Shown here: one piece after another, positions 1-5,136 of the stretch
How the letters are laid out: every line of letters starts with the position of its first letter
Numbering within the stretch: the first letter of the stretch is position 1
DNA from: Acidimicrobiaceae bacterium
GTDB taxonomy: Bacteria; Actinomycetota; Acidimicrobiia; Acidimicrobiales; Ilumatobacteraceae
Reading direction: 5' to 3'
Length of the DNA stretch: 5,136 bases
NCBI GenBank assembly: GCA_003455715.1
Contig: DMQJ01000274.1
Span: forward strand, 418-5,553
Notes under the pieces: model-generated
Seen by the model: only the letters and a program-made list of their open reading frames with translations
Databases searched by the model: none
Told to the model about the DNA's origin: nothing
Translations under genes and position numbers: made by a program

Positions 1-2
1 CC

Positions 3-368
3 ATCCGGCGCACCAAAGCCGACCTGGTGGTGCGGCGCATCCTGCGCATCCGCGAGCGCCCGGCTGGTGTCACCGCTGCCAAGGCCTACTCCACGTTCCA
101 GAAGTCGATGCTCATCTCAGCCACGCGCTGCACGCTCACCTATGTGGTGTTTCCGTTCGTGCTCCCTGCGGTCGGTGTGGCAACGGGCGTCGGGCCCATC
201 CTCGGCATCGTCATCGGGGTCATTGCGCTCACCAGTGACGTGTTCACCATTCGCCGCTTCTTCGCCGTCGACCACAAGTACCGCTGGCACTTCTCCGCAG
301 TGGCGTTGGCGGTCATCGTGTTGCTGCTGGTGCTGCTGGTGCAAGACATCTCGCACCTCGTGTCGTAG
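3..368 (+). CDS. Small integral membrane protein, 5'-partial, function unknown
   Basis: The frame is open from the left edge to the TAG at 366-368, so the true start may lie upstream. Two adjacent GTG codons at 27 and 30 are possible internal starts. The visible 121 residues begin with a basic segment (RRTKADLVVRRILRIRERP), followed by three hydrophobic stretches that look like membrane helices: around LTYVVFPFVLPAVGV, VGPILGIVIGVIALTSDVF, and AVALAVIVLLLVLLV near the C-terminus. A basic, polar loop (IRRFFAVDHKYRWH) separates the last two. I recall similar uncharacterised actinobacterial membrane proteins with an R-C-TLTYVV first helix and a following G-x-GPxLGI helix, but I know of no assigned function. 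The gene is followed 2 bases later by the DUF454 gene, implying co-transcription and probably translational coupling. The coding call is supported by consistent G/C-ending codons and coherent hydrophobic periodicity. Confidence 0.8.
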   Translation: MRRTKADLVVRRILRIRERPAGVTAAKAYSTFQKSMLISATRCTLTYVVFPFVLPAVGVATGVGPILGIVIGVIALTSDVFTIRRFFAVDHKYRWHFSAVALAVIVLLLVLLVQDISHLVS

Positions 369-370
369 CG

Positions 371-829
371 ATGTCGCGCCCGGCACCCTCCGTGGGCGAG
401 CGGCCGGCCGCAGGGCCCATGGCCCGGGCGGCGTGGACGGGCGGTGGTTTCCTGGCCGTGGGCGTCGGGGGTGTCGGCGTGGTGGTGCCTGGTCTGCCCA
501 CCACGGTGTTCTTCATCATCGCTGCCTGGTGCTTCAGTCATTCCAGCCCTCGTTTCGAGCAGTGGGTGCTCAACCTGCCGCGCATCGGGCCGATGGTGCG
601 CGACCATCGAGCCGGGTTGGGGATGCCGCGCCGGGCGAAACGGGTGGCCATCGGCATGATGTGGGTCGCGGTCACCGTGAGCGGGCTGTTGCTGCGCGAC
701 CGCGTGTGGGTGGCGGTGTCGCTCGTGGCGCTGGCGATGGTGGGTACGTGGTACATCGCCCGCCGGGTGCCCACCCGCGAGGTGGAGTTGGCTCGCCGGG
801 AGGGCCGCGACCACAGCGACGCCCATTAG
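371..829 (+). CDS. DUF454 (YbaN-like) inner membrane protein
   Basis: A 152-residue protein starting at ATG 371, two bases after the preceding stop codon. The family signature is clear. A glycine-rich first membrane segment (about residues 22-40) runs into PGLPTT (40-45), then a hydrophobic FFIIAAWCF and SHSSPRFEQW (about 56-65), then a loop with GPMVRDHRAG. This is the G-x-LP-TT...CF-x-x-SSPR pattern of DUF454/YbaN. Further hydrophobic segments lie at about 91-107 and 112-130, and the tail is short and charged. Length is close to the family norm of roughly 120-150 residues. The family is membrane-embedded and its biochemical role is not established. A second ATG at codon 17 (419) is an alternative start, but the 371 start gives tight spacing to the upstream gene and no overlap. 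dcd follows after 9 bases, so all three probably share a transcript. Confidence 0.9.
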   Translation: MSRPAPSVGERPAAGPMARAAWTGGGFLAVGVGGVGVVVPGLPTTVFFIIAAWCFSHSSPRFEQWVLNLPRIGPMVRDHRAGLGMPRRAKRVAIGMMWVAVTVSGLLLRDRVWVAVSLVALAMVGTWYIARRVPTREVELARREGRDHSDAH

Positions 830-838
830 AGTCGCCGT

Positions 839-1402
839 GTGATCCTTTCCGACGGCACCCTGCGCGAACTGCTCGGGTCGGGCCGAATCCGCCTCGATCC
901 GTACGACCCCCAGCTGGTGCAGCCGGCCAGTGTGGATGTGCGCCTGGGCACCGAGTTCCGGGTGATGCGCAACAGTCGGCTCACTCACATCGACCCGTTC
1001 GAGGCGCAGCCGAAGCTGATGGACACGGTGAGCGTGCCCGAGGGCGAGCCGTTCGTGCTGCACCCCGGCGAGTTCGCCCTTGGCCACACGATGGAAACCG
1101 TCGGTTGCCCCGACGACATCGTGGGTGTGGTGAACGGCAAGAGCAGCCTCGGCAGGTTGGGCATCCAGGTGCACGCCACCGCAGGCTTCATCGACCCCGG
1201 CTTCGTGGGCACCGTGGTGCTTGAGTTGAGCAACGTGAGCAACCTGCCCATCCTGCTGCGTCCTGGCATGAAGGTGGCGCAGTTGGTGTTCCAGAAGCTC
1301 GACCGCCCCGCCGAGCGCCCTTACGGGCACCCCGACCTGAAGAGCAAGTACCAGGGTCAGCAGGGTGCGGTGGCCAGCAAGTACGACCAGAACCGGCTGT
1401 AG
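839..1402 (+). CDS. dcd: dCTP deaminase, possibly the dUMP-forming bifunctional type
   Basis: A 187-residue protein from GTG 839, giving the standard family N-terminus MILSDGTLRELL. Dcd removes the amino group of dCTP in the cytosol, feeding dUMP and so dTMP synthesis. The core motif is intact: NGKSSLGRLG (about 99-108) with the phosphate-binding Ser102, Ser103 and Arg106, then HATAGFIDPGF (112-122) and VVLEL with the catalytic Glu129. This is followed by RPGMKVAQLVF (141-151) and the C-terminal KYQGQQGAVAS segment (170-180) that in this family closes over the triphosphate. Length matches the family (about 185-195). The TAGFIDPGF stretch resembles the Mycobacterium tuberculosis and Methanocaldococcus bifunctional enzymes (dCTP to dUMP) rather than the E. 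coli form (TAHRIDPGW). Bifunctionality is therefore an inference; plain dCTP deaminase is the safe call. No strong Shine-Dalgarno is visible, and the gene lies 9 bases after the DUF454 gene. Confidence 0.97.
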   Translation: MILSDGTLRELLGSGRIRLDPYDPQLVQPASVDVRLGTEFRVMRNSRLTHIDPFEAQPKLMDTVSVPEGEPFVLHPGEFALGHTMETVGCPDDIVGVVNGKSSLGRLGIQVHATAGFIDPGFVGTVVLELSNVSNLPILLRPGMKVAQLVFQKLDRPAERPYGHPDLKSKYQGQQGAVASKYDQNRL

Positions 1403-1411
1403 CGAACGCCA

Positions 1412-2776
1412 CTAGGTGCGGGTGCTGCCCGATAGGTCGATGGCAAGAATCTCGGGCCAGTAGAACGGCTCGGTGTGGGCCGCCATGCACACTGCGTGCC
1501 AGTCCCACCCGTTCTGCGACATGACGACGGTGAGCCGATCCGCGCTCGACCAGCTGTCGACGATGACCGGCGTGTAGGTGGCTTGACGCATCGCATCGGG
1601 AAGCGGTGATGTCGTGTTCCGCCCGAGCGACGGCACGTGCAGAAGTTCTTCCGTGGCGATCGTCCACGGGCCGGTTGGGTCGTCGGCCACCTGAACCACC
1701 CAACGTGGCGACCACCAGGCGTCGACCTTCGTGATCGACACCCAGCGTCCGTCGATGAGGCGTGGCTGCATGAGCCACTCGACCCAGCCGTCGTGGTGGA
1801 TCGGTTGGGCCGCGGCTCGCTCGTTCCCCCATCCGTCGCCAGTCCAGTACTGCGGCGGCGACTCGTATCTGCCCAGCGGGACACGAGCGAGATAGGTGAA
1901 CGTGCCGGGGTGGGGTCCGGCCTGATAGCCCCCCGACCGGGTGAGGTTCCGGTCGAGGCTGTTGCCGAACAGGTAGGTGAACCCGGCGACCGGGTCGTCG
2001 ACCACAGCGGTGCCGTACATCGGGAGGATCGCCGGATCGGCTGCGGGGGTGAAGCTGAGCCGGGCAAGGGTGGTCGGGTCGTACACGGCCCGCCACACTC
2101 GCTCCGGATGCCGGGTGATGCCATCGAGCGGCCCTCGCTGGTCGATGGGGCCGCGGTCTTCCACCATCTCGGCCCAGAGCACGGTGAGGTTGCCGTCGGC
2201 ATCGAGCCCGCCACCGAGTGCCCAGTACCAGCGATGCATCGTCCTGCGTCGGTGGTCGGCACTGTCGAGCGGCCCCGGTTCGAAGTCGATGGGCTCCGAA
2301 CCGTTGGCGGATCGCTGGTAGAGCGGCGTGACGCAGAGCTGCTGTAGTCCGGTCTCCACCAGCAGCGCCAGGTTGTGGAGATAGCTCTGTTCGGGGTACG
2401 TCGTGCCCGACCGGTCGAGGTCGAGGTATGCGTCGTGCAGCATCCACACCTGCCGCCCGGGGCCCAGCGTGTAGACGGTTGGTTCGTCGAAACCGCCGAG
2501 CACGCCGAGTTGCTGTCGATGGCCGTTGGCGAACAGCCGATCGAGGGTCGCCGCGGGCCGACCTCGATGGGCAACGCACCGCGGTGTTGCCGCGGTGGGG
2601 GTGAGCTCCGGAGCCGCCGTCGAGCGCTCGGTGAGCGGAAGCAGCGGGCTGTTGGACACGGCGACACCGGCGGATTCGGCTCCTCCTCCGCTGCCGATCA
2701 GCAAGGCACTGACGAGGACGAGGGTGGCGCGGGTGACGCGATGCGTCCGCCTGGTGCCCGCGTCCTGGTCCGCCAC
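1412..2776 (-). CDS. Exported beta-propeller-like protein (DUF4185-like), function unknown
   Basis: A 454-residue protein from GTG 2776 to TAG at 1412-1414. No in-frame ATG lies near the N-terminus, and the GTG places a complete signal peptide at the start: basic RRTHRVTR (9-16), hydrophobic ATLVLVSALLIG (17-28), and a small-residue cleavage region near 30-38. There is no lipobox cysteine, so the product is probably secreted. A Pro/Thr/Ala-rich linker (about 43-66) precedes the mature domain. That domain shows repeated blade-like strands: VYTLGPGRQVWMLHD (101-115), NLTVLWAEM (196-204), GFTYLFGN (265-272), TFTYLARVPLG (292-302) with YWTGDGW (310-316), RWVVQVADDPTGPW (358-371) and RLTVVMSQNGW (414-424). 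The R-V-P-L-G, W-TGDGW and D-P-x-GPW elements recall DUF4185/DUF5005 and the related five-bladed propellers of glycan-active enzymes. I see no catalytic residues I can name, so enzyme activity is unproven. Cysteines at 67, 148 and 430 could allow one disulfide. It lies 30 bases downstream of the 185-residue gene and converges with dcd. Confidence 0.85.
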   Translation of the reverse strand: MADQDAGTRRTHRVTRATLVLVSALLIGSGGGAESAGVAVSNSPLLPLTERSTAAPELTPTAATPRCVAHRGRPAATLDRLFANGHRQQLGVLGGFDEPTVYTLGPGRQVWMLHDAYLDLDRSGTTYPEQSYLHNLALLVETGLQQLCVTPLYQRSANGSEPIDFEPGPLDSADHRRRTMHRWYWALGGGLDADGNLTVLWAEMVEDRGPIDQRGPLDGITRHPERVWRAVYDPTTLARLSFTPAADPAILPMYGTAVVDDPVAGFTYLFGNSLDRNLTRSGGYQAGPHPGTFTYLARVPLGRYESPPQYWTGDGWGNERAAAQPIHHDGWVEWLMQPRLIDGRWVSITKVDAWWSPRWVVQVADDPTGPWTIATEELLHVPSLGRNTTSPLPDAMRQATYTPVIVDSWSSADRLTVVMSQNGWDWHAVCMAAHTEPFYWPEILAIDLSGSTRT

Positions 2777-2806
2777 GGCGCAGAGTGTGCCACAGCCGAC
2801 ACCCGT

Positions 2807-3364
2807 TCACTGCATGGCCAGGAACGCCGCGTCGAGTTCGTCGATGCGGGCGGCAACACGGCGGGCGAAGTCGTCGCCCAAGGCGATGTCGGTGCGCAGG
2901 CGGTCCACCCAGTAGGTGGAGATCTGGCTCCAGTCGATGGCGTCGATGCCGAAGCGTGCGTACATCGCGTCGAGGTCGTTCGGTCGCCTCGGTTCGACGG
3001 TCGAGGTGTTGATCATCGCCGTCATCTCCACGTAGTCGTCGTAGCTGGCGGTGGCTGCCGGCCCGCCGTACTGGGCAAGTGCCGCCTGGTAGAGCGGCAT
3101 GTACGGCAACACCACGTGGCGGGCGGTGGCAGGGTCTTCCATACGCGCCGTCCACCCAGCGCGAGCGGCCAACCAGTTGTCGCGGGCGACCCCCTGCTCG
3201 GCGGCGATGCGCACGAAGGTCTCCTCGTCGTCGCCGGTTCGGGCCATACGAGCACACAGTTCGGCGTACTGCTCAAGGGTCACCCCGGCGATCGGGGCGA
3301 GCGCATCGTTGGCGCTCGCGGCGGGTGCGGTGGGCTGGCGGCGGAACATCTTCAGCACGTTCAT
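2807..3364 (-). CDS. Uncharacterised protein made of two repeated helical units (DUF6620-like)
   Basis: A 185-residue protein from ATG 3364, probably cytosolic, with no signal peptide or membrane helix. After a short basic N-terminus and a Pro/Ala linker (1-24) comes APIAGVTLEQYAELCARMA (23-41), an acidic turn TGDDEE, then IAAEQGVARDNWLAARAGWTARM (53-75). This Gly-Val-x-Leu-x-x-Tyr-Ala...Gly-Val-x-x-x-x-Trp...Trp-x-x-Arg-Met layout resembles the DUF6620-type bacterial proteins as I remember them, a tentative link. Residues about 106-183 repeat the same plan: ASYDDYVEMTAMI, then YARFGIDAIDWSQISTYWVDRL, then a closing helix ending in AAFLAM. The protein therefore looks like two tandem copies of one all-helical unit. 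No function is known to me. It is the first gene of a probable two-gene minus-strand unit with the exported protein 30 bases downstream, and it is divergent from the regulator gene. No strong Shine-Dalgarno is seen before the ATG. Confidence 0.85.
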   Translation of the reverse strand: MNVLKMFRRQPTAPAASANDALAPIAGVTLEQYAELCARMARTGDDEETFVRIAAEQGVARDNWLAARAGWTARMEDPATARHVVLPYMPLYQAALAQYGGPAATASYDDYVEMTAMINTSTVEPRRPNDLDAMYARFGIDAIDWSQISTYWVDRLRTDIALGDDFARRVAARIDELDAAFLAMQ

Positions 3365-3455
3365 GCAGTCATCGTGAACCGACGCGGCGGCTGTCGCCTG
3401 AGTAACGACTACCTGTGCGCGGCGCGGGTGTACCTACTCGTCGGGACGGTGGGCC
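3365..3455. promoter_or_regulatory. Divergent intergenic region carrying the promoters of two opposing units
   Basis: These 91 bases separate the starts of the minus-strand 185-residue gene and the plus-strand regulator gene, so both promoters should lie here or in the adjacent 5' codons. I cannot pick out convincing -35/-10 hexamers on either strand. An imperfect GC-rich dyad, GGCGGCTGTCGCC, sits at 3386-3398 roughly mid-gap. A purine-rich GGGACGG at 3443-3449 lies about 6 bases before the ATG at 3456 and could be a weak ribosome binding site for the regulator. The regulatory role is inferred from gene orientation alone. Confidence 0.45.
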
Positions 3456-5136
3456 ATGATGTGGCTGATGGGAAGCGACGACTGGCCGCTGGTCGGGCGG
3501 GACGGCATGGTCGACACGATCGTGCGGCACCTCGCCGATGCTGCGTGCGACGGCGTGTTCCTGGTCGGGGCAGCGGGGGTCGGCACCACTCGCCTTCTCG
3601 ACGAGGTGCATGCACGCCTGGGTGAACAGCGGCGGCTGATCAACCGGGTGGTGGGTTCGCATGCGCTCCGCGAGGTGCCGTTCGGAGCGTTGGCACACAC
3701 CATCCCGGGTGAACTGCGCTCGGATGGCGGCCCGCTCGACCCGCTCGAGTTGTTCGAGCGTCTGCGCTTCCTCATCGGACATCCGCGCACCCCCGCGCAT
3801 CGGTTCATCACCTGCGTCGACGAGGTGCGTTGGCTCGACGATGCCTCGCTGGGGCTGCTGTCGCAGTTGTTGTCGGGCCACCTGTCCACTGTGGTCGCCA
3901 CGCTCCACGACGACGACGTGCTGCCTCCCGGGCTGGAGGCCATCGAGCGCAGTCATTCCATCCGGCGGGTGGTGGTGCCGCCGCTCGACCGGGGCGAGAT
4001 GGTCGCGTTGGTGGATCGGGCACTCGACGGGCCGGTCGATGGGTCGTCGGCGCACGACCTGGTGTCGGCGGCGCAAGGCCTACCACTGCACCTCGCTGAG
4101 ATCATCGACGGCAGCATTGCCTCGGGTGCGCTCACCACGGTGCTCGGCACATGGACACTCCGCGGCGCGCCCACCATCACCCCACGGCTGGCGCGTCTTT
4201 TCGACCTGCGGCTCGACCGCGTGAGCCAGCGAGTTCGCGACCTGGTGGAGTTGGTGGCCTTCGCCGAACCGGTGTCGCTCGACGCGCTCGACGCTGCCGG
4301 GTGGCTCGACGCAGCGGTGGCCGCCGAGGAGGCTGGCCTGCTGGTGACCATCGACGACACTCCACCGCGCGTTCGGTTGGCGCAACCGCTGCATGCTGCG
4401 CAGGTGCGAGCCCGCACCTCGCCGTTGCGTCGACGGGCGGTGCTTCCTCGAGCGATCGACGTGGTGGCGGCTGCCCCGCGGCCCGACGATGTGGTGCGAC
4501 TGGCGCTGTGGCGTCTGGAATGTGGGCACGACGTTGCCGTTGCTGAGTTGGAGCGGGCGGCCGTGGTGGCACGCACGGCCAACGACTTCGAGACCACCGA
4601 AGAGTTGGCGTCGGCCGCAGTTGCTCGCGACCCGTCCGTGGGCACCCTGCTGCTACAGGCGGAGGCGCTGCACGATCTGTGCCGGTTCGATGCTGCCGAC
4701 GAAGCCATGCAGCGTGCCGCCGCGCTGGTGGGTGACGAGTTCAACCTGCTGCGGCTGCATGTGGTGCGGCACCGACTGCTGCTGTGGGGTCGGCACGATG
4801 CCGACGCCTCGGTGGCCACGCTGCGGCAGGCGATGGAGGGCCTCGACATGCCGCTGCTGCGCGACCTGGCGCGAGCGGCCATCGCCAACACGCTGGTGTT
4901 CGGCGGGCGGCCCCGCGAACTGCCCGCGGTGTGTGAGGAGATGGAGTCGGGCCACCCGATGGCGGCGGCGGCGATGTACTTCCCGCAGAGCGTGAGCCAC
5001 ATGACGACGGGGCGGGTGGCCGATGCCGTGGCGGTGGCGCGCGAGGGGGGGCTCTGTCGCGCCGAACACCCAGACGACCCCCCCCCCCCGCCCCCCCCCC
5101 TCTTCGCCATGTGGCTCGCCCTGTCGCCGCCCCGGC
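3456..5136 (+). CDS. LAL/MalT-like STAND ATPase regulator, 3'-partial, with a degenerate P-loop
   Basis: The frame is open from after a TGA at 3399-3401 to the right edge with no stop, giving 560 residues from ATG 3456. ATG 3459 and 3468 are alternative starts. The layout is that of large ATP-binding transcriptional regulators (LAL, LuxR C-terminal type). WPLVGRD (10-16) opens the NTPase; the Walker A position reads GAAGVGTT (38-45); the Walker B-like segment is FITCVDEVRWLDDAS (117-131). Then come PPLDRGEM (175-182), the STAND-type GLPLHLAEI (208-216), GTWTLRG (231-237) with TPRL, and PLRRR (323-327). From about 349 onward the sequence is Ala/Leu-rich and helical, like TPR repeats. Oddities: the invariant P-loop lysine is Thr44, the usual Walker B Asp-Asp is Asp-Glu, and the usual HPLY-like site is QPLH. 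A seven-proline run at 542-548 comes from a C tract. Full-length members are about 850-950 residues with a LuxR helix-turn-helix at the end, which lies outside this window, so DNA binding is inferred. It is divergent from the minus-strand pair. Confidence 0.9.
   Translation, partial: MMWLMGSDDWPLVGRDGMVDTIVRHLADAACDGVFLVGAAGVGTTRLLDEVHARLGEQRRLINRVVGSHALREVPFGALAHTIPGELRSDGGPLDPLELFERLRFLIGHPRTPAHRFITCVDEVRWLDDASLGLLSQLLSGHLSTVVATLHDDDVLPPGLEAIERSHSIRRVVVPPLDRGEMVALVDRALDGPVDGSSAHDLVSAAQGLPLHLAEIIDGSIASGALTTVLGTWTLRGAPTITPRLARLFDLRLDRVSQRVRDLVELVAFAEPVSLDALDAAGWLDAAVAAEEAGLLVTIDDTPPRVRLAQPLHAAQVRARTSPLRRRAVLPRAIDVVAAAPRPDDVVRLALWRLECGHDVAVAELERAAVVARTANDFETTEELASAAVARDPSVGTLLLQAEALHDLCRFDAADEAMQRAAALVGDEFNLLRLHVVRHRLLLWGRHDADASVATLRQAMEGLDMPLLRDLARAAIANTLVFGGRPRELPAVCEEMESGHPMAAAAMYFPQSVSHMTTGRVADAVAVAREGGLCRAEHPDDPPPPPPPLFAMWLALSPPR
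5078..5100 (+). repeat. Poly-C tract C12-G-C10 inside the regulator gene
   Basis: Twelve cytosines (5078-5089), one G (5090) and ten cytosines (5091-5100) lie 36 bases from the right edge, with a G7 run (5045-5051) shortly before. In the regulator's frame the tract gives seven prolines between DD and LFAMWLAL. The frame stays open through it, and the residues after it still look like the helical region expected there. Nothing else in the window has such a tract. It may be a sequencing or assembly artefact near a contig end, a real low-complexity linker or, less likely, a slippage-prone switch. Confidence 0.9.

Noticed and set aside
67..1224. 385-residue open frame on the plus strand across the left operon
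   Set aside because: Arg/Ser/Cys-rich out-of-frame shadow of the membrane protein, DUF454 and dcd genes.
140..1330. 396-residue open frame on the minus strand across the left operon
   Set aside because: His/Ala/Gln-rich shadow of DUF454 and dcd, both of which are recognised families on the plus strand.
1419..1431. Small hairpin CGGG-TGCTG-CCCG near the convergent ends, considered as a terminator
   Set aside because: Only a 4-base-pair stem, inside the coding end of the minus-strand gene and with no T-tract on either strand; common by chance at this GC content.
1188..3257. 689-residue open frame on the minus strand spanning both middle genes and the end of dcd
   Set aside because: Arg/Pro/His-rich low-complexity translation with no domain pattern; it overlaps three genes with coherent motifs in other frames. 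It is a high-GC shadow frame.
3402..3455. Extension of the regulator frame upstream of ATG 3456
   Set aside because: The frame is open back to 3402, but the translated stretch (Cys, Thr and Arg-rich) lacks family resemblance, and WPLVGR normally lies within about 15 residues of the start.
2375..3625. 416-residue open frame on the plus strand antisense to the middle pair
   Set aside because: Translation is Gly/Arg/Val-rich without motifs; the opposite strand carries the signal peptide protein and the repeat protein, and its end overlaps the regulator's NTPase start.
3953..5110. 385-residue open frame on the minus strand under the regulator
   Set aside because: Ser/Arg/Ala-rich antisense shadow starting beside the C tract; the plus-strand frame contains the ordered LAL motifs across the same span.

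Overview
This is a high-GC window of about 5.1 kb with the codon pattern of an actinobacterium: nearly every codon in the credible genes ends in G or C. That bias also produces many long false reading frames on both strands. The dCTP deaminase resembles the actinobacterial (mycobacterial) type, and the last gene is a LAL-type ATPase/helical-repeat regulator of a kind abundant in Actinomycetota. An uncultured Acidimicrobiia-like actinobacterium is my best guess, but this is inference and nothing here fixes the lineage. There are no RNA genes, mobile elements or CRISPR arrays that I can support.

Layout. Left block, plus strand: a 5'-truncated small membrane protein (3-368), a DUF454/YbaN-family membrane protein (371-829) and dCTP deaminase dcd (839-1402). 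Gaps of 2 and 9 bases make one operon likely. Middle block, minus strand: an unrecognised 185-residue protein built of two repeated units (3364 down to 2807), followed 30 bases later by an exported, propeller-like protein with a signal peptide (2776 down to 1412). These two are probably co-transcribed, and the second converges on dcd with a gap of only 9 bases. Right block, plus strand: from about 3456 to the window edge runs an open frame of at least 560 residues. It encodes a LAL/MalT-like STAND ATPase regulator whose C-terminal half lies beyond the window. It is divergent from the middle block across about 90 bases that must hold both promoters.

How the genes work together. Dcd supplies dUTP or dUMP for thymidylate synthesis. 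I see no functional link between it and its two small membrane-protein neighbours beyond the shared operon. The middle pair has no assignable pathway. The regulator could control the divergent pair or its own downstream genes, but its DNA-binding domain is not in the window.

Most worth a second look: the regulator's Walker A motif has lost its lysine (GAAGVGTT); the 185-residue protein is an internal duplication; the dcd product carries the TAGFIDPGF signature seen in dUMP-forming bifunctional enzymes; and a C12-G-C10 tract near the right edge may be an assembly artefact. I did not find a convincing new defence, mobile or biosynthetic system.
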